DNA of 38,004 nt, from the NCBI RefSeq assembly GCF_001044395.1, contig NZ_JANU01000034.1:1-38004 (forward strand). The letters are read 5' to 3'. Under the pieces are notes generated by a model that did no database searches, was not told the origin of the DNA, and worked only from the letters and a program-made list of their open reading frames with translations. Position numbers and translations under genes: made by a program. Source of the stretch: Caenimonas sp. SL110 (lineage in GTDB: Bacteria; Pseudomonadota; Gammaproteobacteria; Burkholderiales; Burkholderiaceae_C). Below are positions 24,301 through 31,916 of the stretch, one piece after another. Within the stretch, counting starts at the first letter, position 1. The number at the start of each line of letters is the position of its first letter.

Positions 24301-25251
24301 CGTGAGCGATGTCTCCGCCACGTTGGTTGCCAGCACGATGCGCCGCCCGCCATGGCTGTCGAAGATGCGATCCTGCTCGGCTTGCGACAGCCGCGCGAAG
24401 AGCGGCAACACTTCGGCATTGCGCGTGAGCGGCTTGTGCGACAGGTGACCGCGCAGGTGATCCGCCGCCTCGCGAATCTCGCGCTCGCCCGGCAAAAAGA
24501 CCAGGATGTCGCCACCCGCCCCGCCTTGCCACAGCTCATCGACCGCATCGGCAATCGCTTCGTTCAAACCGAAATCGCGCGTTTCCTCGAAGGGCCGCCA
24601 GCGCTGCTCGACCGGGAACATGCGGCCCGAAACATAGATGACAGGCGCCGGGCCTTTGGCCGAAGCAAAGTGCTTTGCGAAGCGGTCGGCGTCGATGGTG
24701 GCCGACGTCACGATCACTTTCAGGTCAGGCCGCCTGGGCAGGATCTCGCGCAGGTAGCCCAGCAGGAAGTCGATGTTGAGGCTGCGCTCGTGAGCCTCGT
24801 CGATGATGATCGTGTCGTAGTTCTTGAGCAGCGGATCGGTCTGCGTCTCCGCGAGCAAGATGCCGTCTGTCATCAGCTTGACCGAAGCGTCTTTGGACAG
24901 GCGATCCTGGAACCGCACCTTGAATCCGACCACTTCGCCCAGCGGTGTCTTCAGTTCCTCGGCGATGCGCTTGGCCACGCTCGATGCGGCAATCCGGCGC
25001 GGCTGGGTGTGGCCGATGAGCTTGCCCCGCACTGCAGGTGCGCCGTCACGCACTGCTGGTGCGTTGAGCTTGCCGCGACCCATCGCGAGTGCGATCTTGG
25101 GCAACTGTGTGGTCTTGCCTGAACCGGTCTCACCGCACACGATCACGACCTGGTTCGCCTCGATCGCGGCTGCAATCTCGTCGCGCTTGGCGGAAACCGG
25201 AAGGGATTCGGGGAAGGTAATGCTGGCGGGGGACAAGGGCGACGCGTTCAA
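21334..25251 (-). CDS. hrpA: ATP-dependent RNA helicase HrpA (DEAH box)
   Basis: A 1305-residue helicase. Motifs in order: Walker A GETGSGKTTQ near residue 40, HTQPRRIAASSVA (Ia), DEAH in IIIDEAHERSLNIDFLLGY, SAT in IVTSATIDADRF, and the late motif QRAGRCGRVANG. The helicase-associated and OB-fold regions follow to about residue 600-700, and a long DUF3418 C-terminal region, typical of HrpA, follows. E. coli HrpA (1300 residues) resolves stalled ribosomes and processes mRNA. Two oddities: an in-frame palindromic repeat adds about 40 residues near 982-1021, and a small in-frame duplication (NAPAVRDGAPAVR) lies between motifs I and Ia. It follows the GGDEF-like membrane gene by 14 bp. Confidence 0.95.
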   Translation of the reverse strand: MNASPLSPASITFPESLPVSAKRDEIAAAIEANQVVIVCGETGSGKTTQLPKIALAMGRGKLNAPAVRDGAPAVRGKLIGHTQPRRIAASSVAKRIAEELKTPLGEVVGFKVRFQDRLSKDASVKLMTDGILLAETQTDPLLKNYDTIIIDEAHERSLNIDFLLGYLREILPRRPDLKVIVTSATIDADRFAKHFASAKGPAPVIYVSGRMFPVEQRWRPFEETRDFGLNEAIADAVDELWQGGAGGDILVFLPGEREIREAADHLRGHLSHKPLTRNAEVLPLFARLSQAEQDRIFDSHGGRRIVLATNVAETSLTVPGIRYVIDTGTARVKRYSFRSKVEQLLVEPISQSSANQRAGRCGRVANGICIRLYDEKDFAGRPRFTDPEILRSSLAGVILRMKSLHLGGVETFPFIEAPTGRAISDGYQLLNELGAVDDANELTATGAELAKLPLDPRVGRMIIEGRQRGALDEVLVIASALSVQDVRDRPMDAQAQADQQHAKFDDEKSEFSGYLNLWKWIHDARGGHNKEHKLSNRQYEQLLRQNFINVRRVREWRDIHSQLHTVVAEHKWRLNTTPASYEELHKSMLSGLLGNIGMKPDEEDVYLGARGIKFYKHPGAHLKKRPGKWIVAAELVETTRLFGRGIANIEPLWIEHVAGHLLKKQLLDPHWEKKAAEVMSLERATLYGLVVYSGRRVPFARVDLQGARDIFIREGLVAGQWETKLPFLAANQKLVKQVEDIEHKSRRQDVLVDDELIYAFYDKFIPRDVYGGATFERWYREASRTEPALLKLSRDELMRHEAAGITTESFPKTVRMGGVDCAATYLHEPGDARDGFTVTVPLFVLNQVSEDRAEWLVPGMLKDKVQALLKSLPQRPRSRFVPLPESAMRIASELVEIEKWAVGSLTDAMLKIVRAQTSLDVKRADFKLDMLPAHMFMNFRVVDEHGRQLATGRNLGALKAELGAQARGAFQALAGMKVASPQNPHPGPLPQAGEGAIARQAVADRGVKLPLPSGERAGVRGASDEKFTTWTFGELPELMEVRKGATSLVGFPALIDKGDAVTIEVFDEPEVASAKHRVGLRRLFALQVKEALKYLEKNIPDLQRMAVQYLQLGTQEELRDQIIEVALDRAFLMDPLPAAAQEFATRVDQGRARLTLIANEVARLAATVLAEYAIAARKIKDTRSAPEATADATQQLQRLMPKRFLAATPWPQLQHFPRYLKAITLRLEKWRADPARDASKLAELRPEEQRYWRLVAERKGAVDDRMQEFRWMLEELRVSFFAQELRTPQPVSIKRLDRLWGQLTS
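22190..22306. repeat. Inverted pair of REP-like palindromes inside hrpA (in frame)
   Basis: Two related copies face each other. The left (22190-22227), read on the plus strand, begins CCCCTCACCCCAGCCCTCTC; the right (22265-22306) is its near complement and ends GGGCCGGGGTGAGGG. Each carries its own stem (CTCTCCC with GGGAGAG). A 37-bp spacer separates them. The layout matches a REPIN/BIME. The reading frame stays open, encoding segments such as NPHPGPLPQAGEGA and LPLPSGERAGVRG within HrpA. Confidence 0.9.
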
Positions 25252-25265
25252 AGCCCTCGATTATC

Positions 25266-26489
25266 TCAGGCGACCGCCGCCACGGGGGCCTGCAGGACGG
25301 CGCCGGTGTCGCGTTCCTGCCATGCCACGCGGCTGGGAAAGGTCCAGGCCGTGCGCGCCATGTCTCTCGCGGTGCTGATGACGACCGACGGACGCTCCCC
25401 CGGTTGCGCCGACTTGACGCCAACGCCCACCTGCGCTTCCCAGTAAGCACTGCCCGCCTCCAGGTCGGCTGGCGCGGCGCTGGTGCTGAGCGCCACGGGG
25501 CGCTGCAACCTGTCGGCGACGGTGGCCGCCAACCCGGCCAGCATGACTTCATCGTCGAAACCGCGCACCAGCAGCAGGAACCCATCGTCGCCGAGCCGGC
25601 CTGTTTCGACCTGCGCCGGAACGCAGCGGCGCAGGCGGCTCGCGCAAACAAACAGGGCATGGTTCACCGCTGCGCGGCCATGAAGTTGCTCCAGCGTGTA
25701 GAAATTGCCGATGGCCACCGCAATCACACCGAGCGGTTGCGAGCCGCTTCGGGCCTTGTCGAAAAACGCGAGGCCCACCATTTGCCCCGTCTCCGAATGG
25801 GATCGCATGCGCGTGATCGGGTCATAGCTCGGGCCGTGTGCCACCACCTCGCGCAGCTCGATCAGGTACGAATAGCGAATCCACAAGGCCACAGCCATCA
25901 CTGACACATACGCCATGCCCGAGACAGCGCTCACGGCATGAATCCAGGTTGCGGCCCCGGCAGGATCGCGCGAAATCCACGCAACGCCGGCGATGGCCAC
26001 GATCATGAAAGACACCCCCGTCACGGCCCACCAGGCCAGGCGGTCACCGCGCTGCGCGCTGCGCACGCAAACCACCAGCATGCCCACCGCCATCGCCAGC
26101 GTCGCCACGGTCGACAACAAGGCCGCATCGGGCGCAGACAGCAGCCAACCTGCACCGATGACGCCCAGGGCGAAGACCAGCTGGCCGACTTTCAACTGCC
26201 GGGCCCGCACCGGGTTGCGCATCGTGCCCAGCATGGCGAGCACCATCAACCCCAGCACCGATGCCGAAATCACCGAAATGTGGGCGAGCCACCGCCAGCG
26301 GGTGGACGCATCACCGAACGCAATCCAGCCGATGTAGGCGGCCATGAACACGGCAGAAATGAGCGCGAAGAGGAACGCCGTCAGGCCCACCCTGCGCATC
26401 GACTTGTGAAAGCCGCCGAGCGAGCCGGCCATGAGCAGCGCCACCGTGCCAAAGTAGCCGCCCCAAAAGCCAACTGCAATCGAATCCAT
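25266..26489 (-). CDS. Membrane protein with degenerate GGDEF domain
   Basis: A 407-residue protein. The first 230 residues contain about seven hydrophobic segments (VGFWGGYFGTVALLMAG, LTAFLFALISAVFMAAYIGW, VLGLMVLAMLG and others), forming a membrane sensor region. The C-terminal part aligns with GGDEF domains: YDPITRMRSH stands where DPLTGLPNR is usual, and GRLGDDGFLLLVRG where the GGDEF signature (GRLGGDEFLVL) lies. The signature is replaced by Gly-Asp-Asp-Gly-Phe, so c-di-GMP synthesis is unlikely; it may act as a sensor or binder. No EAL domain follows. Start ATG 26489 has no clear ribosome-binding site; ATG 26501 is possible. hrpA begins 14 bp downstream and argA diverges, suggesting co-transcription with hrpA. 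Confidence 0.8.
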   Translation of the reverse strand: MDSIAVGFWGGYFGTVALLMAGSLGGFHKSMRRVGLTAFLFALISAVFMAAYIGWIAFGDASTRWRWLAHISVISASVLGLMVLAMLGTMRNPVRARQLKVGQLVFALGVIGAGWLLSAPDAALLSTVATLAMAVGMLVVCVRSAQRGDRLAWWAVTGVSFMIVAIAGVAWISRDPAGAATWIHAVSAVSGMAYVSVMAVALWIRYSYLIELREVVAHGPSYDPITRMRSHSETGQMVGLAFFDKARSGSQPLGVIAVAIGNFYTLEQLHGRAAVNHALFVCASRLRRCVPAQVETGRLGDDGFLLLVRGFDDEVMLAGLAATVADRLQRPVALSTSAAPADLEAGSAYWEAQVGVGVKSAQPGERPSVVISTARDMARTAWTFPSRVAWQERDTGAVLQAPVAAVA

Positions 26490-26616
26490 GGCGCAAACCA
26501 TAGCGTCACGCGCGCGCGCTGGCAACGAGCCTATCCCTTACACTTTGCCGCGATCCCCTGCGCCCCAGCCCAGCGCCCTCCCCACCACCCTTTGCCAACG
26601 CCCACCGCGAGCCTCG

Positions 26617-27966
26617 ATGTCCACCGTCTTCAATTTCACTTTCGTTCCGTGGTTTCGCTCGGTGGCGCCCTATATCCACATGCACCGCGGCAAGACCTTC
26701 GTGGTCGGCATCGCCGGTGAGGCGATAGCGGCAGGCAAGCTGCCGCACATCGCGCAGGATCTGGCACTCATCCAGAGCATGGGCGTGAAGGTCGTGCTGG
26801 TGCATGGCTTCCGGCCGCAGGTCAACGAGCAGCTCAAGGCCAAGGGGCACCAGGCGAAGTACTCCCACGGCATTCGCATCACCGATGAAGTCGCGCTCGA
26901 TTCGGCGCAGGAAGCCGCAGGCCAGCTGCGCTATGAGATCGAAGCCGCATTCAGCCAGGGCCTGCCCAACACGCCGATGGCCGGTTCGACGGTACGGGTC
27001 ATTTCGGGCAACTTCATCACGGCGCGTCCGGTCGGCGTGCTCGACGGCGTGGACTTCAAGCACTCGGGGCTGGTGCGAAAGGTGGACGTTGGCGGCATCA
27101 CACGCACGCTCGACTTCGGCGCGATGGTGCTGCTGTCGCCTTTCGGCTTTTCACCGACCGGCGAGGCGTTCAACCTCACCATGGAAGAAGTGGCGACCAG
27201 CGTTGCGATTGCGCTGCAGGCCGACAAGCTCGTCTTTCTGACCGAAGTGCCCGGCGTGCGCGTGAAGCCGCTGGAGCCCGAAGATGAAGACAACCCGATC
27301 GACACCGAACTGCCCCTGGCTGCGGCCGAACAGCTGCTGGCCCAGTTGCCGCCGGCGCGAACGCCGACCGACACCGCTTTCTACCTGCAGCACTGCGTGA
27401 AGGCGTGCAAGGCCGGCGTCGAGCGCAGCCACATCATTCCCTTTGCCACCGATGGCGCCTTGCTGCTGGAGGTGTACGTGCACGACGGTATCGGCACCAT
27501 GGTCATTGATGAAAAGCTTGAGGAACTGCGCGAGGCCACACCCGATGACGTGGGCGGCATCCTGCAACTGATAGAGCCGTTCGAAAAGGACGGGACGCTG
27601 GTCAAGCGCGACCGCACCGAGATCGAACGCGACATCGCCAACTACACCATCATCGAACACGACGGCGTGATCTTCGCGTGCGCGGCGCTGTACCCCTACC
27701 CGGAATCGCGCACCGGCGAGATGGCCGCGCTCACCGCCTCGCCCCAGAGCCAGGGCCAGGGCGACGGCGAAAAGATCCTCAAGCGAGTCGAGCAGCGCGC
27801 CCGCGCGATGGGTCTCGATAGCATTTTTGTACTCACCACCCGCACCATGCACTGGTTCCTCAAGCGCGGGTTTGTGCAGGTCGATCCCGAGTGGCTGCCT
27901 GAAGCGCGCAAGCGCAAGTACAACTGGGACCGAAAGAGCATGGTCTTTGTGAAGAAGCTCACCTGA
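26617..27966 (+). CDS. argA: N-acetylglutamate synthase
   Basis: A 449-residue bifunctional-looking enzyme of the classical ArgA type. The N-terminal amino-acid-kinase domain (about 25-295) shows VVGIAGEAI, VVLVHGFRPQVNEQLKAKG and ITDEVALDSAQEAAGQLR, which bind arginine for feedback control. The C-terminal GNAT acetyltransferase domain (about 300-449) shows EDVG-like PDDVGGILQLIEPFEKDG and ending VLTTRTMHWFLKRGFVQVD. It catalyses the first step of arginine synthesis, glutamate plus acetyl-CoA to N-acetylglutamate. Length and start agree with other betaproteobacterial ArgA proteins. No ribosome-binding site stands out upstream of ATG 26617. The divergent GGDEF-like gene is 127 bp away. Confidence 0.95.
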   Translation: MSTVFNFTFVPWFRSVAPYIHMHRGKTFVVGIAGEAIAAGKLPHIAQDLALIQSMGVKVVLVHGFRPQVNEQLKAKGHQAKYSHGIRITDEVALDSAQEAAGQLRYEIEAAFSQGLPNTPMAGSTVRVISGNFITARPVGVLDGVDFKHSGLVRKVDVGGITRTLDFGAMVLLSPFGFSPTGEAFNLTMEEVATSVAIALQADKLVFLTEVPGVRVKPLEPEDEDNPIDTELPLAAAEQLLAQLPPARTPTDTAFYLQHCVKACKAGVERSHIIPFATDGALLLEVYVHDGIGTMVIDEKLEELREATPDDVGGILQLIEPFEKDGTLVKRDRTEIERDIANYTIIEHDGVIFACAALYPYPESRTGEMAALTASPQSQGQGDGEKILKRVEQRARAMGLDSIFVLTTRTMHWFLKRGFVQVDPEWLPEARKRKYNWDRKSMVFVKKLT

Positions 27967-28002
27967 TCGCTGTGCAGGGTTAACCGCCACCCGCTATTTG
28001 TA

Positions 28003-28038
28003 AAAATTCACAGTGGGCGGAATTTTCAGTGCTATAAA
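28003..28038 (+). promoter_or_regulatory. Candidate promoter and operator-like repeat before the 37-residue-repeat gene
   Basis: An extended -10, TGCTATAAA (28030-28038), has no good -35 partner at 17 bp. Just upstream an inverted repeat AAAATTC (28003-28009) and GAATTTT (28020-28026) could be a regulator site. The stretch is AT-rich compared with its surroundings. The gene itself has a good AGAGGAG ribosome-binding site. Moderate to low certainty. Confidence 0.4.
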
Positions 28039-28078
28039 TTGGTAGTTACTTACAACTGGATACTACAGAGGAGCGACC

Positions 28079-29833
28079 ATGGCACGCGTACGGTACGACG
28101 GCGAAATCATTTATTTGTCAAGCTTTGACTCGGAGTGGGGCGATGCGCCAACACTCTCTTTCGAAGTTGGCGGCGACGATATTTTCATTGGCGAAGACCA
28201 CGCCATCAACGTCACGGCCTACGGCGACGGCGAGGACATGTACGGCTCAGCCCGCGGCGGAGCCGATGCTATGACTTCGGGCTCCGACGGCGAAGACATC
28301 TTCTTTGCCGGTGACGCGCTGTTCATGAGCGGCCATTCGGTGGGCGGCAGGGATTACCTTTCCGCCGACAACAACTCCGAAGTCCGGTTCGTCGGCGATG
28401 CGGGCGACACCATGTCTGGCAATGCCAGGGGTGGCAACGACACCATCATGGGCTCTGGTGCCGTCTCTGACAGCTCCACCAGCACCACTTTCCTGACGGC
28501 CTCGTTCGTGCCGGTGTCGCAGGGACCTTCGTACGCCAGCAGCATACTGGTCGGCGACGCCTACTCCTTCGGCAATTGCGACAGCGATCTCGACATGAAC
28601 GCGCGCGGCGGCAAGGACGAGATCATCGGGCGTGGAGCCCACGCTGGCGACGGCGGCGACGCCTACTCCACGACCATCGAGGTCGGCGACGCCTACTCGA
28701 TGTGGGGTGACAGCAAGGGTGGCAATGACTCGCTGGAAGGCGGCAGCTCCGGCGCCTCCGATGATGGCCAGGCGGTCAGCATCAACATCATGAACGGCGA
28801 TGGCTACCGTATGGGCGGCGCCTCCCAGGGCGGCAAGGACTCCATGTGGGGTGGCGGCGCGTGGGCAAGCGATGGAGGCGAGGCGGTCGCCTACAACATC
28901 ATGGCTGGTGATGGCTACATGATGGACGGCACATCCGGCGGTGGCAACGATGCCATGTACGGCGGAGACGCCGAGGTGGGGTCCGACGGCTATGCAGTCG
29001 TATTCAACGTGATGGCCGGTGACACATTCGACGTGTATGACACCGTGGAAATGGGCAAGGACAAGCTCACGGGTGGTTCGGGCGACAACGGAAACGATGG
29101 TTACGGCATCGCGATCAACCTGATGTTCGGCGATGTGGGCGAGGTGGACTCGTTCATGTTCTCCGACTCGTTCCCGATCTTCTTCCCGCCAATGAGCGGC
29201 AAGGTCGCTACCGACGAGATCGCCGGAAAGCGCGGTTGGGAGCCCATCGATCACGGCAACGACGTGCTGACAGGCGGCGAACACAACGCGCTGAACATAC
29301 TCATCGGTGATGCGATGCTGATCAGCGACGGCGACGTCGGCGGCAACGATGAGCTGTATGGTGGCGGAGCCGATACGATCAACCTCATGGTTGGCGACGG
29401 CTACGTCATGTACGAATACGGCGTCGGCGGCAACGACAAGCTGTATAGCGGCGTCGGAAACGACATGATGTTCGGTGATTCGATGCAGGGCTACTTCATG
29501 CCGGCCCGCATCGATCTGATCGCGCTCGACGACGGACCGATGGACGCCCAGTTCGGCGGTGCCGACAAGTTCTACTTCGACCGCAACAACGGCCACGACC
29601 AGATCGGTGACTTCAACGCCTGGCAGGGGGACAAGATCGTCCTGCGAGCCCTTGGCGACGAAAGCGATGACTTCGCCTACTTCGCGGCGTTCCAGGCGTC
29701 TGGCCGCATCGAAGAAGTCGAAGGTGGCGTGCTGCTGCGTCTGGACGTCCACAGTGCGGACAGTGAGAGCAACACGGTGATGCTGGTCGGGGTGAACATT
29801 GAAGAGTTGACCGCTTCCGCGTTCATCTTCTGA
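28079..29833 (+). CDS. RTX-like Gly/Asp-rich repeat protein, likely secreted
   Basis: A 584-residue acidic protein rich in Gly, Asp and Ser, with almost no Cys or signal peptide. The centre is a tandem array of exactly 37 residues per unit: four units at 202-238, 239-275, 276-312 and 313-349. Each opens with a Gly-Asp step (AGDGYMM, NGDGYRM), passes through GGNDSMWGG-like calcium-binding motifs, and ends in a hydrophobic strand (YNIM, FNVM). More degenerate or shorter units (27-44 residues) occur on both sides. GGxDxLxGG motifs are those of RTX/hemolysin repeats. The C-terminus (about 495-584: FYFDRNNGHDQIGDF, ending TASAFIF) resembles RTX C-terminal regions that carry the type I secretion signal. 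No secretion genes are nearby. AGAGGAG precedes ATG 28079. Adhesin or S-layer-like roles are possible but unproven. Confidence 0.8.
   Translation: MARVRYDGEIIYLSSFDSEWGDAPTLSFEVGGDDIFIGEDHAINVTAYGDGEDMYGSARGGADAMTSGSDGEDIFFAGDALFMSGHSVGGRDYLSADNNSEVRFVGDAGDTMSGNARGGNDTIMGSGAVSDSSTSTTFLTASFVPVSQGPSYASSILVGDAYSFGNCDSDLDMNARGGKDEIIGRGAHAGDGGDAYSTTIEVGDAYSMWGDSKGGNDSLEGGSSGASDDGQAVSINIMNGDGYRMGGASQGGKDSMWGGGAWASDGGEAVAYNIMAGDGYMMDGTSGGGNDAMYGGDAEVGSDGYAVVFNVMAGDTFDVYDTVEMGKDKLTGGSGDNGNDGYGIAINLMFGDVGEVDSFMFSDSFPIFFPPMSGKVATDEIAGKRGWEPIDHGNDVLTGGEHNALNILIGDAMLISDGDVGGNDELYGGGADTINLMVGDGYVMYEYGVGGNDKLYSGVGNDMMFGDSMQGYFMPARIDLIALDDGPMDAQFGGADKFYFDRNNGHDQIGDFNAWQGDKIVLRALGDESDDFAYFAAFQASGRIEEVEGGVLLRLDVHSADSESNTVMLVGVNIEELTASAFIF
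28682..29125 (+). repeat. Four tandem 111-bp (37-residue) coding repeats
   Basis: Each unit encodes Gly-Asp-x-x at positions 2-3, GG(N/K)D-x-(L/M) at about 13-18, GG at about 20-21, and a hydrophobic strand ending N-(I/V/L)-M at 35-37. Four consecutive units share the exact length, indicating tandem duplication; the units have diverged in sequence. Confidence 0.85.
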
Positions 29834-29839
29834 CGCCCT

Positions 29840-29858
29840 GCCCTTGCGTTGCAAGGGC
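29840..29858 (+). repeat. Short perfect hairpin after the repeat-protein gene
   Basis: GCCCTTGC and GCAAGGGC form an 8-bp stem with a 3-base GTT loop directly after the stop codon. It has no T-run and is probably an accessory structure to the terminator 14 bp downstream. Confidence 0.7.
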
Positions 29859-29871
29859 TTGAGGCCATGAG

Positions 29872-29900
29872 GCGCCGGCTAACCCCCGGCGCTTTTTTTT
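29872..29900 (+). terminator. Rho-independent terminator of the repeat-protein gene
   Basis: Stem GCGCCGG with CCGGCGC, 7-base loop, then eight T residues (29893-29900). It lies between the repeat-protein gene and the acyl-CoA-ligase gene, so the latter needs its own promoter or depends on read-through. Confidence 0.93.
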
Positions 29901-29920
29901 GTTCGAGCGAGAATAGCTAC

Positions 29921-31360
29921 ATGAATATCATCGACGCCATCCGGCACCACTCGCGCGTGCGGCCGTTCGACATCGCGGTCATCCACTCTTCCGGAGCCGC
30001 CAACTACCTGCAGCTCGCCACCGCTGTTGCCGGCCTCGCCGCGCGGCTGCGCAGCGAAGGCATAGAACCCGACACGACTGCGGCGATCTATGTGTCCGAC
30101 GGCTACCTGCACCTCGTACTGATACTGGCCGCCATGCTCAACGGCACGCGCACGGTGTCGGCCCAGCCCAACTATGAGCCCATCCCTGCCGGCGTCCCGG
30201 TGGACCACTGGCTTTGCGACCGAACACTCGGGTTCTCGCCAAAAGGCAATGTGGTGCAAGTCAGCGCCGCGTGGATCCCCGACACGGGTCCCGATGCGCG
30301 TCCATCGTTGATGGGCACCGGTTTTCCAGATCCCCATGCGGTGTGCCGCATGTACACGTCGTCGGGCACGACTGGAACGCCCAAGGTCATCGGCCACAGC
30401 ACGCACACGCTGGAGATGATGGCCACCCGCCAGCTGTCGCTCGAACCCATCAGCCAGGGTCCCAACCTTTGCATGATGTGGCTGTCGACCATCGGCGGAT
30501 TTGGCACGGCGCAGACCACGCTCTGGCACGGCGCAACGCTCGCGCTCGCAGTCAATCCGCAGAAGGTGCTGCGCTGGATCAACCTGCACAAGGTCGTGAA
30601 CCTGCGTGCTTCGCCGCAGCAGCTGCAGGGCCTGGTAGCCATGGTCTCCGGGCGACCGGTTCGCTTTCCGAGCCTGCAGCGCATCGAAGTCGGCGGCTCG
30701 TCGATTCCGCCCGCTGTGATGATGGGTGCGCGCGCAACCATGTGCTCCAACCTCGTGGGCATCTACGGTTCGACCGAAGCTTCACTGGTCGCGCAGGCGC
30801 CGGGTTCGGTGCTGTACAAGCATCCCGACGCGGCTGGTTTCGTGGTGCCGGGCGCCGAGGTGCGTATCGTCGACGATGCCGATCAACCCGTCCCCCACGG
30901 CGTGGAAGGGCATGTGCAGATCCGCACGCCCTACATGATCAGCGAGTACATGGGCGATCCGGTCAACTCCGCCAAGGCCTTTCGAGGTGGCTGGTTCGTG
31001 CCCGGCGACATGGGCATCCTGCGCGCGGACAACCTGCTTCGCATCACCGGCAGGTCCGACGAGATGATCAATGCGGGCGGCGTGAAGCTGAGCCCAATGG
31101 CTGTCGATGAGTTCCTGCTGAAGGTCCCCGGGGTGAAAGACGCCGCGACATTTGCATACCGCAGGCCGGGCAAGAACGACGAGGTCTGGGCCGCAGTGGT
31201 TGGCGGCGAAAACTTCAACGAACAGGCTGTGCTGGCGACCGCCCGTGCGCATCTCAACTCTCGCGCACCGGTCAAGCTGGTGCTGATGGACGAGATTCCG
31301 CGCAACGCCATGGGCAAGGCGCTGCGCCAGCAACTGTCGCAGGAAGCCAGCGGTACCTAG
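29921..31360 (+). CDS. ANL-superfamily AMP-forming ligase (acyl-CoA synthetase-like)
   Basis: A 479-residue adenylate-forming enzyme. Motifs: phosphate-binding loop YTSSGTTGTPK near residue 145, GIYGSTEA near 279-286, GWFVPGDMG near 363, hinge region GRSDEMINAGG, and the catalytic Lys in PRNAMGKALRQQL near 466. These enzymes activate a carboxylic acid with ATP, then join it to coenzyme A or a carrier protein. Substrate and acceptor cannot be read from the sequence; it is somewhat shorter than typical long-chain acyl-CoA synthetases. It starts 21 bp after the upstream terminator's T-run and converges with dsbB, whose stop codon lies only 6 bp away. No partner genes for a biosynthetic pathway are adjacent. 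Confidence 0.85.
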   Translation: MNIIDAIRHHSRVRPFDIAVIHSSGAANYLQLATAVAGLAARLRSEGIEPDTTAAIYVSDGYLHLVLILAAMLNGTRTVSAQPNYEPIPAGVPVDHWLCDRTLGFSPKGNVVQVSAAWIPDTGPDARPSLMGTGFPDPHAVCRMYTSSGTTGTPKVIGHSTHTLEMMATRQLSLEPISQGPNLCMMWLSTIGGFGTAQTTLWHGATLALAVNPQKVLRWINLHKVVNLRASPQQLQGLVAMVSGRPVRFPSLQRIEVGGSSIPPAVMMGARATMCSNLVGIYGSTEASLVAQAPGSVLYKHPDAAGFVVPGAEVRIVDDADQPVPHGVEGHVQIRTPYMISEYMGDPVNSAKAFRGGWFVPGDMGILRADNLLRITGRSDEMINAGGVKLSPMAVDEFLLKVPGVKDAATFAYRRPGKNDEVWAAVVGGENFNEQAVLATARAHLNSRAPVKLVLMDEIPRNAMGKALRQQLSQEASGT

Positions 31361-31366
31361 ACCGGC

Positions 31367-31888
31367 CTATCGACGAAGTTGCCGCACCGCGAGGACCAGC
31401 CCGACCAGTGCAAAGAACGCGAACCAGAGGAACGACCAGTTCGCAATCGACGCACCGAGAAAGGTCCAGTCGATCTTGGTGCAGTCACCGCTGCCCCTGA
31501 AGATCATCGGGATCACGCGCTGTAGCGGAAAGGTCTCGATCATTCCGTAGAAGTCGCGGCCGCACGATGCGACCTCGGGCGGATTCCATTGCAGCCAGCT
31601 CTGGCGTGCCGCGACGAAAGCGCCGAACCCGGAAACCAGCACCATGAGGCCGCTGCCAGCCGCAAGCAGCCTCGGGCTCCTTGCGATGGCGGTGATGCCG
31701 GCAATCAGCGCCACCAGCACGAGCGCATAGCGCTGGACGATGCACATGGGGCACGGCTCAAGGCCAACCACGTGTTGCAGGTAAAGGCCGAAGGCCAGCA
31801 TGCCCACGCAAACGGCGGCTACCAGGGCCAGCACCTTGCGCGGTGCGCCAAGCGCCCGGCGCGCTTCATTCACAAACCAGTGGAACAA
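31367..31888 (-). CDS. dsbB: Disulfide bond formation protein DsbB
   Basis: A four-helix inner-membrane protein of about 173 residues. Active Cys pair in EPCPMCIVQRYAL (Cys 46 and 49 by the chosen start) and a second periplasmic pair in EVASCGRDFYG and GSGDCTKIDW. DsbB reoxidises DsbA by passing electrons to quinone. The start is uncertain: TTG 31888 has GGAGGG eight bases upstream and gives a normal length, whereas GTG 31942 overlaps the end of cysA and lacks a clear site. It follows cysA by 28 bp on the same strand, so it probably belongs to the sulfate-uptake transcript, an unusual place for dsbB. Confidence 0.9.
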   Translation of the reverse strand: MFHWFVNEARRALGAPRKVLALVAAVCVGMLAFGLYLQHVVGLEPCPMCIVQRYALVLVALIAGITAIARSPRLLAAGSGLMVLVSGFGAFVAARQSWLQWNPPEVASCGRDFYGMIETFPLQRVIPMIFRGSGDCTKIDWTFLGASIANWSFLWFAFFALVGLVLAVRQLRR

Positions 31889-31916
31889 CTTCGCTACCCT
31901 CCAGACCGGGCGGCCT

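Noticed and set aside
22630..25122. Plus-strand open frame of 830 codons opposite hrpA
   Set aside because: GC-rich third-position bias keeps the antisense frame open; the translation has no motif, whereas the minus strand encodes all DEAH helicase motifs.
28682..29125. Possible CRISPR or satellite array
   Set aside because: The 111-bp units are diverged coding repeats in one open frame, with no constant repeat and variable spacer pattern.
28247..29854. Long open frame (535 codons) on the minus strand opposite the 37-residue-repeat gene
   Set aside because: It is the antisense shadow of a repetitive Gly/Asp-rich gene: composition is Val/His/Ala without a recognisable domain, and the plus strand has a good ribosome-binding site, promoter and terminator.
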